Position numbers and translations under genes: made by a program
Shown here: positions 1 through 10,964 of the stretch, in pieces
How the letters are laid out: the number at the start of each line of letters is the position of its first letter
Numbering within the stretch: the stretch's first letter is position 1
From: Toxoplasma gondii ME49
Taxonomy: Eukaryota; Apicomplexa; Conoidasida; Eucoccidiorida; Sarcocystidae
Direction of reading: 5' to 3'
DNA length: 64,000 bases
Assembly (NCBI RefSeq): GCF_000006565.2
Contig: NC_031478.1
Location: forward strand, 913,874-977,873
Notes under the pieces: generated by a model
What the model saw: only the letters and a program-made list of their open reading frames with translations
Database searches by the model: none
What the model was told of the DNA's origin: nothing

Positions 1-1107
1 ATCTGAAAAGCTCAAAAACAGGTCGGATCGACCGAGACGCAGATAACGTGATTGTAGAAGCCGCGCGAACGCGATTGCCCACACGAGCAGCTGGAAACCA
101 CATAGCCACGACGTTCGGTTTCGGGTAACCGATCCTTTGTCATTCGTTTCATCCACGGGCATTGTGCATGAATGAAAACCTCTTAGATGGTTATTTGCTG
201 TGCGCAGACGACTTCGATTGCAAGGCAGTAAGACAGTCGTAACGTGCGGATGGGGCAATCTACGCAGAAACACTACGTAGTTTGTCTTTCTTCAGATGCT
301 AAGACCGTAAAGACTGTGGTGGCAGCCGTAACATGCGTCTTCATAGGGATATTCCGGCGACTAGGCATAACAACGAAACGCGCTCACCATATCAGGAGAG
401 CTTCACTGGAGCTGTATGTGGCCTACGGCAGTGCTACATGTCCACCGCACATATTTCACAAGTTGAGGTTGGAATCCGCTGACCCACATCCCAAATCACA
501 TTGTATATCGCGGTGGCTAGAGGCGCACTCAAGACGCCAACGATGCTGCTCTACTGCTAGAACCTCTTACAGTGCACTCGACGACTTCCTGTGGCAACTT
601 AAGCCAATCGTTGACATCGTGTTAGGTGTCAGCACATCATTACCGTTTCATTTGAGCAGTGTGAAGAGCTCATCATTTTCATTCAAGTAGGACCGATGAG
701 TGAATCAGCGCTTCGTCGATGCCAGCTGAATCCTGGATTCATTTTTTCGGGGCCAGTTTTGGCTGTAACACGTAACAGGCACGAGGTCAATTATGCTGAG
801 ATCAGAGCGAAGAAATGCGTCGTGCCCAGTCGGGGTTCAGTGCAGCCGCTCTCTTTCAGGAAAAAGAATTGTCAACGACCCGTTGCACCTGTTGTCCGAA
901 CGAAAGTTGGCGAACTGACATCTGTACTGAGGTGAAGTAGCCAGCTGTAAGGGGGGGCTTTGAACAATTGATCGGCGTGTCTCTGTCTCCACTGGTCTAC
1001 TTTATGCTCATACGAGCTATAAGCTGATACTTTTCGTACAGTATAGTGGCTAGTGAGTTTTGTTTGATACGCCCCAAAACATCCCGTAGTTCTCTGTTGA
1101 AAGGGCA

Positions 1108-1108
<1 letters not shown>

Positions 1109-1150
<42 letters not shown>
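1109..1150. repeat. (TA)n followed by (GA)n microsatellite
   Basis: About 25 bases of alternating T and A run directly into about 17 bases of alternating G and A. It is a compound dinucleotide repeat in intergenic DNA and is likely to be length-polymorphic between strains. Confidence 0.95.
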
Positions 1151-2201
1151 CGTATCTACCTAAAGAGAGTGCCGACGTTGCTTTGTTACGAGGTGCGAGA
1201 AGACCTTGACCGAGAAAACTCGATGGATTTATAAACCTTATACCATCTACATATATAAATATAAATGTTAGCTAATGGTATATCTGTAGACGTTTCCAGT
1301 GGGAACTGGTCGTTTTCCGGACTTATCTTGCAACGAGCGTTCAATCGGCGCCCTCCGTAGAAACGCTGATCCTCTTCGTTTGTAGGAGTACAGGCGTCTG
1401 CGGGTGAAGCTAATGGAAGGATACTTGGGCGTGAAATACATTTTTCTGTCGTGCTTCACTGGACCAACAGTTCCACCGCAGCGGCTTCTCGCTCTCCGCT
1501 AAACACTCATGAGCAGCTGCGTTCAGGTGAAGCACGAGATGCATGCATGCACCGCGGCAGACACACGCGAATTCCTCGCTTCTTACTGTTTTTAACTAGT
1601 GGAACCGGTGCTGTCCTTAACCAAGAACTCTCACCTGTCCTTCACCGCCGCTGTAACTGTCACTCTTTTTTTCGTCTCTCGGTTTTCCAACGCCAGTCAT
1701 CGGTCTGTATGGCCGTGCATTCGATCCGTTTGTCTCCGGGCAAGGATCGCTTTTCCCTCTGTCGGGCATTCGGATTCGGAGGACGAAGTTCTTTGAGTTT
1801 TTTCTCGAAAGTGTCTGGCTCCTGATTTCCAAACGAAAAAGTATCCCTCTGGGGGTTCTTTGGGAAAGACGCTGCGCGGCTTCAGAGACACCCAATTTCT
1901 CGTCTTGCCTGTCTCACCAATTTTTGTCACGGCGTATTGTTCCAGATCCGCTATGTTGTCGTCTCTAAGCTACCCCCAAAACTCTTTCACTGCCTCTTCA
2001 CCAGCGTTCTGGCGAAAAGATCCCGAGAAGCTGTAAACCACAACCGAGCGGGAGGAGGACAGTTGTGTCGGATGTATATTATCCACTTTTCAATTCAATC
2101 GTCTCGTCCTACATCTCTCACGTACATTGATACGCTAAAGTACACCTCTGCCTGGCTGCGCATCTGCAGACGTATAAACAGACAGATGCGCAGCTAACTC
2201 T

Positions 2202-2242
2202 GTCTCTCTCTCTCTCCCTATATATATATATATATATATATG
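2202..2242. repeat. (TC)n-(TA)n microsatellite
   Basis: A CT-rich dinucleotide run (about 2202-2217) is followed by an uninterrupted TA run (about 2219-2242). It lies about 160 bases upstream of the IWS1 start codon, so it is probably in the promoter or 5' UTR. Confidence 0.95.
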
Positions 2243-2400
2243 TAGGTATGTGAATGCGCACGTGTTTTCTTCTACTTTCCAGTAGTGACCTGAAACGGTC
2301 CTAGGGTGGCGTTTTTTTTGTTGGCGTGTCTCTCACTTCTCCTCGGACCTCGTTTTTTTCCGGAATCTCTTGCCCTAAGCGTTCGTGACGCGTCTCGAGT

Positions 2401-5400
2401 ATGGCGGACGCGGGAGACGAGGGAGATGCCCTCAGGGCAAATGCAGGAGAGTCACCCAGACCATTTCCAGAAAGTGCCAATGGCGGCATGGAGAGCCTAA
2501 CTGACGAAGAAGATTTCTTGAACAAGACTCCGACCGGTGACGTCAATCCGGAAGACCTACAAGAAGAGAGAGCGGAGAGAGAAGGCGATGTGGAGACGCG
2601 AAGCCACGAACCCCCCAGTGGCCTTTTCGGAGACGAACGCGACGAGATAGAACTGGGGGGTACGGAGCGCGAGGTGTCCAGGGAGGAGGCGCGCCGTCTG
2701 AAGAAGGAAAAGAAGAAGAGAAAGAAGGAGAAGAAGGAGAAGAAGGAGAAGAAGAAAAAGAGAAAGCGTGACCAGGAGGGCGACGATGGAGAAGCCGAGC
2801 GAGAGAAGGCAAGATTAGGTGGACAAAACTCAGGCTTCCTGGACGACGACGACGAGACGCTTGGAGGGTTCATTGAAAGAGATCCTGAGGCAGCTATCCA
2901 CGAAGCTGAAGACGAACGGATTCACGTACAAGGAGGAATTAACAGCGATGTAAGGCCTGCGCAAATTGACTTTCATTCTCTGTATTTGAGTTTTGACTGA
3001 CATGTCCTGAAAATACACTGTATACCACAGAACGTTTTCCCCCAAAACATCCGTGTAAACGCTTTTTCTCCAAAATACTTGTAAGAAGTAGATTTTGGAT
3101 CGGGGAACCGCTGACAGTTCGAGTCTCGTGTCTTCTTCGAACAAACTTGTCCGCGCATTTGCCGTCATGCAGGGATCCTCTGCAGCGGTCGCTGCTACAA
3201 GCTCTACATGTACGTGAGGCTATGGCCTACTCTGTGTATCCCATCTCGTCGTATCGGCTGCGTGTGCACGCCACATCATTCAAAGACCTTTTTATCTCAG
3301 GAACAAAGTGCTACACACACTTATATGTGTGTCTTTACATCTAGAATACGCATGTGTATGACTGCGTTTCGACATCCCCCGCTTGGAGACACTGGTCGTG
3401 GACCTGCAGCTCTCTTATGTGCGCCTTTGTCTCCACTTTCTTTGCGTCTGTAGAACGACCGCTCCGACATCGAAGACTACGGAGAACACGAAGGAACGCA
3501 CCGTCCGCTCACGGAGTTTGACAAGACTCTTGAGAGAATGCGGCAAAGGAAACGACGAAGACAACCGTTGTCTGACCAAGACTGTCAGGCGTACTGCAAC
3601 TCTCTCCTTCAACAAATGTCCGATGCCTCCACTCACGGTAGGTCCTATTTTTCATGCACCTAACCTTCTTCGTATAGATGCCCGTATATGTGTGACTCTC
3701 TTTACACAGGGATGCATCTATGCCCGTGTGCATGGATAGTCTATCTATCTCTACAGCGATATCTCTTTCTATCCCCATGCACACGTACATGTGTGGCGTT
3801 GTGATGGTGAACCAACCAATTGGCCATCGCTTGGGCTCTTTGCATTCCGTTTCCGTCTCGGTCTCTCTGAACACATTCATCTATATTCGCATGCGTTCCT
3901 GGCAGAGACAGACTCTTCAGTCGAGTCAGACGGTCTCCTCTCTGACGGCTTCCATGCTTCTGTTGGGCTGGGGGAGACTGCGTCCATGCCTCCCATCTTG
4001 TGTTGATTCGTCCACGTTTTGTCGATCTCCGTATTTCTCCATGTATGCATGTGTACGTTGCGTATGCACATCCGCAAGTTCAGGACAGCACCTTCTACGA
4101 AGATGCGTCTCTGCTGTCAAGACGGACAGGTGGAAGCATATCCTTTTGAGCCTGCTAGAACAGCAGCGCCAACTGTTGTCTATTTGTGTTTGTTTTTCTT
4201 CTAGATGAAAAGGCGCTCGAGGAAGGAAAACCCGCGACGGCGAAGCTTGAGATGCTGGACCGCGTTTGCACCGAGCTCGTGAAAGTAGGAAGGCGAGGCT
4301 GGTTTTCGTCTGCAGACAAGAGGTTTTGGGGAACGCCTTTCCCTGAGTGGACGTTTCTTTGTATAGTCCTCTCTGTGTTCCACACTCTTCACCGTTCTTC
4401 TGGCTTCTCTGTTCAACACTTCTCGTCTTCCTGACACCACACGCAGAAGGCGGTCGGTATGGAACCCGCTTCTCATCCAGAGCGTTTGTTGATTCGCCAG
4501 CGGTGTCCTCGAGCCTCCTGCGTCGCGTGACTCACCACATCTCCGTTTCAAATTTATCCCCTGCACGACTCCAAATGTGCCTGTGAGTCACAGCGCGTAT
4601 CCCGTTGCGTCTTTGTCCCTCTGCAGCAGGCGGGAGCGCCTTGGTGTTTCTTCTTCTCTCGCCGTTTCTCTGCTTTTCGTCGTGGGATTCGCCGTGATGG
4701 TCTGCTGCATGTGGACCCCTGATTTTGTGCGCTGTTCGCAGCCTAAGTGGAGAAGTTGGTTTCTAACGGAAGGCTGCTGCCAATGCATCGCCACCTGGCT
4801 CGCGCCCTTCAAAGACAACACGCTGTCGAACTTTACGCTGCGAAACCGTCTCCTCCACGTTCTCATGAAACTCCCCATCTCTAGCCAGGAACTGATGAAC
4901 AACGACCTCGGAAGGGTCTTGGTTCTTCTCTGGCACCACCCCGGTAACCCCTTCAGAAATGTGTACCTTTCCACGATATTAACGGTTCTTACCATGCATG
5001 CCTATGAAATATATATACACATATATATATGTAAATGTATACGTGTATATGCATGTATATATCTGGATGAATCCAGGTGGAGGTGGGGAGACTGGGTTGA
5101 GTGTTTTTGCTTCAAGGATGGAGGTTGACACTCTGTACATGGCAGGGTATTCTTTTTCTTGGCGGGTGCATACGTCTACATCCTTATATATATATATATG
5201 CATATGTACGTAGATGTATCGGTATACATGGAAAGAGAGCCGAGGGGCTCGAAGCATGTGTGCCGTCGCGGCAAACTTCAATGAGCAGAGGGCTTACAAA
5301 CTTTCACATTTTTCCACCTCTGTTGCATTTTAGACGAAAGCGACGAAAACCGCGTTCTGATCCGCCAGCTCATCCAGCGCTGGACGCGGCCCATGCTGGG

Positions 5401-5741
5401 GCTGGGCTCCAGCCACCGTGAATTCCTTCAAGAGCGGGATCGTGCTTTCGAGGCAAACGATGCGGATATTCAGCAGAAACTAATTGCGGTAAACACATTC
5501 ACCATGCGATTCTATGCGGATATTCAGCAGAAACTAATTGCGGTAAACACATTCACCATGCGATTCTATACACGCCAGTCTCTTAGAAGAAACACCGCGA
5601 CGTTCGTCCATGTATCTGCTTATATTTGTGCATGTATACGTTCCGTCGATTTCCGTGAGATGGAGATCATTACAGAGATCGGCTGTCGCATTCTAGTCTG
5701 TACACCCTTTTTGTGTCCAACGAAACACAGCTGTGTGAATA

Positions 5742-5784
<43 letters not shown>

Positions 5785-7443
5785 GGATGAAGATATTCAC
5801 GGAATGGTGCGGGTACAACCAGTATGGACACTCGTTTTTATTGCTGATGTGTTTGGAGTGTTAACTGGAATATATGTTTTAATGGCTGTCTCACACAGCT
5901 GAAACCGAGAGACCAGGAAGCATATCTCTTTGTTTCGTCTTTCTCTTACACAGGCGGCGAAGGCATTGCAAGCAGCGCGTCCTCCTGCCGACGGTAAGTG
6001 GAAACGCCTTATGCTCTCTCTCCCTCTGTCTCTATGTCTCTCTACAGCGGAGATTCTATCTCCTAATTATTTAGATTAAAAACACTTAAAATTCAATCCT
6101 ATGTCTCTCCATTAATTCCGGCGTATGCTAGAATTAGCTACTTTGCGTCGGACTTTGCGTGTCTACGCGTGAAACAAAGCATTTCGACAACCGGAAAGAG
6201 ATGCTATTCGATGGGGGATTGGCAAACCTTTCGTATTCTTCGCAGAGAGATGCATGGGAGGAACCGCATTGCCGGTTGAAGAGGAGTTCAGCAAGACATG
6301 AGGTGGTGCGTCGGTGTAGATTTGTGTGCATGAAATCGTTCGAGAGAAGCGAAGACTTGCTTATGGAGGGGAGACGAAGTTCTAATTCGTTTTGTGTCTC
6401 CTTCAGATCCGGAGGAGGCGCGACGACGACATGCGCGAATCCCAGTCAATTCTGGCCACAACTTCATCGTAAGTTTTCCAAATGTCCCGGCAAGTTCTCA
6501 GGTGTGGGGCCTCATGTGGGTTCCCAGTTTTTTTGCGTCAAGAAGGCGTGAGGCGTCTGATGAGTGTGGGAGATCCGGTTCATTCTGGCCTACTCGCTCC
6601 GCGGCGGCCTGTATGCGTCTGTTTTTCTTGCTGGGTTTCCAACGGGGAAGCAGAATTTCAAGTTCGTTTCGGGTGGTTCGTTGCGTCCCCTACAGTTGTG
6701 GGAACAAGGAAAGTTGCAGACTTCGACTAGGGGTGGATCTTTGTGCTCATCTGCTTTGCTGTGAATAAATTCAGATTCAACCCAAGTCGGATGTGAACAG
6801 CAACGAGCAGCCGCGGAGTCGAGAGGCGGGAGGCTCACAAAACGCGGTAGGTGCAAAAACGAGTGTTGTTTTCTTTCGTTCCTTCCACTTTCATTGGTTT
6901 CTTTGAAAACGTAAGCCAGTTCTTCAACTAGTCTTCCGCACGCACAAATCGATACAGATATGTGCGGATGCTTCTACGCCAATTTAAGTGGACTGCCGCG
7001 TGCATGTATTTTCAAGGTATACGCTGAACGGGTTTGGCAATTCTGCGTAACGGCTTTGTCGCAGTATGGATGTTCTGAAGTGTTGCGTCGTTCCGTGTGT
7101 TTCTGCACGTTCCTTGTCAGTCTGCAGATGCTCCTGCGTGCGTAACGAGTGCTCCACCTATCCGTGTATCTACATGTCCGCAGTGTTAACAAAAAGAAAT
7201 ACTTTCATGGCTCTTCACATAAACGCTGGATACCACTATACTCGATGCCCCCGTCTTCTGAACTGTGAGGTGGAGTGTTTGACTAAAGCTCATGCTTTTC
7301 TAACGGTTAATCATTCCCTGTTCTTGCGCGTTTCGTGCGATTGCTGTTGTTTCCAGCGAAGTCTTCACCGTTTCATGGATGCACGATCAGTTCGGAAGCC
7401 GACCAGAGCGCAGAAGGTTTCAATTGAAGGACGTGGCCTCTAG
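2401..7443 (+). CDS. IWS1: IWS1-like transcription elongation factor (TFIIS N-terminal domain), 9 exons
   Basis: IWS1 (yeast Spn1) is a nuclear partner of Spt6 and elongating RNA polymerase II. Proposed exons are 2401-2949, 3454-3637, 4205-4284, 4742-4943, 5334-5488, 5954-5993, 6407-6468, 6775-6846 and 7357-7443. All have GT/AG borders and compatible phases, and they encode about 476 residues. Residues 1-240 are acidic and disordered, with a nearly pure Lys/Arg/Glu run at about 98-125. The conserved part starts with a D-x-LERM-type helix (exon 2) and a KPATAKLEMLDRV segment (exon 3). It continues with the LALG-like core WLAPFKDNTLSNFTLRNRLL and LPISSQELMNNDLGRVL (exon 4) and LIRQLIQRWTRPMLG (exon 5). 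The ending KVSIEGRGL matches the typical IWS1 C-terminus (KVSIEGR), which fixes the last exon. The start is the first ATG of exon 1. An exact tandem repeat copies the exon 5 donor (see the repeat entry). Confidence 0.93.
5460..5569 (+). repeat. Exact 54-bp tandem duplication spanning IWS1 exon 5 end and its splice donor
   Basis: Two identical 54-base units lie at about 5461-5514 and 5515-5568, with one extra matching base at each side. Each unit holds the last codons of exon 5 (ADIQQKLIA), a GCG|GTAAAC splice donor (after 5488 or after 5542), and the first intron bases. Because 54 is a multiple of three and the unit has no stop codon, using the second donor would add 18 in-frame residues to IWS1. 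Confidence 0.97.
5741..5782. repeat. (TA)n microsatellite in IWS1 intron 5
   Basis: Alternating T and A with a few interruptions, inside the intron between exons 5 and 6 of IWS1. Confidence 0.9.
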
Positions 7444-10400
7444 GTCCCTTCGCTTTGTTCGCATCGTTTCTCTTATTTGTCCTTTTTATATTCCATGTTC
7501 TGTACACGTTTCGTGTGGTCAGGTCCTCGCTTCTCGTGGGTGGAAGTGTTCCGCGGATCGGGTCTGTATCCGCCGATTCTCATCGTTCTGTTCCTCAAGA
7601 TCTTCCTTTCCATATTTCTACGAGCAACCTGGGTCTGTGTTTATTTCTCTTTCTCGCGTATGTCGCGTTTCTTGCTCTTTTAATAGCTTGCTTCTTCTCT
7701 GGCAGGTACCTGTCCGAGAAATATGAGGTCACTTTTAGGTTCGTGCATCCTTTGTGCCGAGGAAAAAGTGCATGGTGTGTGTCTGTATTGGACGACTAAT
7801 TCACGGTTGTTGCCAAGGTTCCTTGACTTGCAGCGAACGCGCGTCAACCCTTGCCTTAGGATCACACGCACACTTACACTCGTTCTAGGCCAGAGCGACT
7901 TCAGAGAGTTGCTTTTCTGCTTTCTCTCCGGATACAGTTATTCGGCTGGCACTGCGGTGCAGACTTACGAGGCTCGACGTTCGTATCTACTTTTACATTT
8001 GCACCTGAATTCGTACCGCTCTTCATTCTGCTGACACTGTAGTCTGCATCGGCATTCATACCCAATCGCCGTTCTTCAGAGATTAGCCGGATGGTCTTTT
8101 CACCGTTTCGGTTTTTCGAAGACACATTGATAAAGTGGTCTGCCTGCTCTGGATGTCAAGAGCCCTCTATGGTCCGTGGCGCTTCCTTGTTTGTGAATGG
8201 CGTGCCGTGGGAGACAGAATGAGACAGGCTCACCGATGGAAAGCACCGGTCTTTTGAGTCTTTTGATGAGATGATTTATCGAAGGGACTGACAGGCACGA
8301 GGACCGTAGATTGTCCGGCTGTTCCCTTACTATCGTCTCGTATTACCTTTTTCTCTGCCTCACGATGAGCTCTACTGGGATCTCAACGAAAAAAGTGGAC
8401 CTCCCGTGAGTGATGCACAGCAGTGAGGCGAATGAACATAGGCTCCGTGTTTTACGACACACTTGAGCCTAGCGGATATTGGGTTTGTGTTTAGTTGATT
8501 GCTGTGCACGGCGTCACCACTTTCCTGATCGCCGCAACATGTTCTGAGAGACTTCGCTGCGTTGTCTGTCTATGGGACGTGTTAGGTCTCAGTCAGTCCA
8601 CTCGATTTTGTATTTTTAGCGAAACTACCGATATGAACTAGCCGGAGTTTCACTGGTTGAAGGAGTTGGCAAGAAATCTACAGCGTATGAAATCTAGACA
8701 CCGGAGTCGCTGCTAACTTCGGGTTTCTGTCGAAACTCGTGTATCCTATTCACAGAAGATGCGGGACAAGAACCGAGTTCCCCCAGAACACTCTCGACGC
8801 GGTTGACATCTTGAGTGACATCAACTACGGGTCTACTGTCGACTTTGTTTCCTCAAGTAGACCGCCTGTTAGAGTGGAAACAGTAAAACACTAGCATAAG
8901 AACTGTACAGATGACACACCGAGAACCTACGATATAGTTGTTACCTTCTAAACAAGGCCCCATGAATTTCTAGTGTGAAGAGGAGGCTTCTTTGCGCTAC
9001 CAAGTGCAGCATGTATAGCCCCAGAAGTAGAGTTTAAACTACATAGGAATCGCGTATTATCTACATGTTCATACTCGGCGTGACAAGCGTTCATCCAGTA
9101 ACTAAATTGGTTCTAGGTGAACAAGAATCCGATCCGTGTGACCCGTGCAAACTAACATCAGGAAGGCGACCATGAAACCGAGCATGAATGCATTTCTCGT
9201 TTTCATTGAGGGATGTTCGCCGGCAGAAATCTGGTAGATGTGAGACCGGGACGTTGACGAGGTCACCAGCCAGGAAGAAGTGGAAAAGTAAAATTTTCTT
9301 TGATTTTGGGGAGTTCTGCGTTTGTGGTGTTTGCCAGCGAGTGACCATGCGACTCAGAAGTATCGTCAAAGCAATGTTTCCACGTGTTTGGCCGCTGGGA
9401 CAAGTGATTTCTGCCTGGGCTTCTGAATCCTATCGACTCGGCACCCGATGAGTCAAACTCACTTCCCCTCCAAAGAGACTACGGGAAATTTTGGGGGCGA
9501 AGAAGTCTTGCGATCGCTTTCCAGAAAAATCAGGTGTTTTTCAGCAACCTCGTTTCTTCTACTGTATGCGACGTGACCCCTCGGCCTGAGGCACTGGTTC
9601 GGGGTGTTCCTGGACGCGACACTTCTTCTGGAACAAAAGTTGGGTACCTCTCCCTCTCGAAAAACGGAAAATTCTGATTTATACCGGAACTGACAAACCT
9701 CTGTCTACTGAGGGTTTTCGTCCCCGCTTTCCAACTGGTTCTTTATCCGGAGAAGGCGTCCTTCCTCAGTCTTCGAAGCCTTGACAGTCTCAGGCACAAG
9801 GTCTCTTAGCGTTGGTCCGCGGGAACCCCCCCTGTCTCGCTTTTTGCCAAGGCGAAGAGAGTTTTTCTGCTATGTAGTCTTTTGAGGAGAAGGATGTGCT
9901 TCCTTGGACTGTTTCCGTTGTATTTTTCCGAAAGGCATTACAGACAAAAGTCAAATCGCAGCTATGATTCGTTTCTCGCTCCGACGCGTTTGACGCCCGT
10001 CTACGGTCTCCCCGTCTTCCGATTTTACGGTCTGTCGCGTGCGTTCTGAACGCTGCCTCGGAAACTTCTTGCAAAGGGATTGAAATTTTGCGGGCCGCTG
10101 GCCTCATTTCGCTTCTTTTCCAGAACCACTGAAGGCTGCTGGCTTCTCAGAGGGGATTAGCTGCGTGCTGTGGATAAAGCGTCCGTGTGTTTTTGGCTGT
10201 TTGTCTCTCGCGTTCTGCCCGGGACAAGAACAAGGGAAAAGACTCTCCTTTGTGTGTCTGCAAATTCCCGCAGTCCGCGTTGCCCTTCCGAAGAAGTACT
10301 TCGCTATCGTTCTTTTTTTTTGGTGATTTTGCTGTGTCTTTCGTTCTTTTTTGCGAGGCAGCGTCCATAGAGGTAAGCTGGATTTCCTGCCCGCAGAGCC

Positions 10401-10964
10401 GCTGGCGTGGAAAAAAAAGCGAAATAGCGGCGATTCTGAAGAGCGAAGACTGCCGGAGCGGGAGTTTTTGATGTGTCAGCGAAGAGGCTTTCTTCCGCGT
10501 GGCGCCCGTTGTATGCGTCGAGCGTTTGGCTGCGGCACGTGGACTTCCCCAGGACGACATTTTTTTTTCGCGCCTTTTGCCTCTCTCGACGAGAAGATGC
10601 CGTGGTACGTGTCCGTTTCTTGAATGTGGATTTGTCAGTTTCTCGCAATCCTTTTATAATTTGTTTTCGTCTCGCAAGTTGCAGTGCGACGGGACGTTTC
10701 GTGTTGTCTTTCACTTCCCACTTGGAGGAAGCTTCTTCGACTGAAGAAAGCCGTTTTTCTCTCCGTCAACGGCACGAACCTCTTTGAACGAGCGTCGATG
10801 CGTGCGTGTAAAGGCCCCGCAAAGAGGAGCTCTCGCAGTGGAGAAAAAACGCTGGGCGAGTCAGGGCTCCCAGCGAAAAGGATGGGGAGCGAATGCACCC
10901 ACGGGAGTCCCGTAAAGAGATCACGTCTCGCTTTCTCATTCGCAGCCATTCAATAATCGCATCC
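7444..10964. other. Intergenic region: IWS1 3' flank and DCP2 5' flank
   Basis: No supported gene. The part at about 8126-9090 lacks any open frame of note on either strand, which fits untranslated or intergenic DNA. From about 9800 the sequence becomes rich in T and pyrimidine runs on the + strand, as expected for promoter and 5' UTR. Just before the DCP2 start, CTTTCTCATTCGCAG ends at 10945. This looks like an intron acceptor and suggests a 5' UTR intron whose donor I could not place. Confidence 0.55.

Larger units (their letters stand above)
1..2400. other. Intergenic region and 5' flank of IWS1
   Basis: I see no coding region here. The open frames are short, some begin at non-ATG codons, and none has a recognisable motif. 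The stretch holds a (TA)n-(GA)n microsatellite near 1109-1150, a TGCATGCATGC element at about 1540-1550, and a (TC)n-(TA)n tract at about 2202-2242. It ends in a pyrimidine-rich leader just before the IWS1 start codon. The promoter and transcript start of IWS1 probably lie in the right-hand half, but the sequence does not locate them. Confidence 0.6.

Noticed and set aside
244..690. 148-residue frame near the left edge
   Set aside because: It begins with GTG, has no motif, and lies in sequence with no coding signature.
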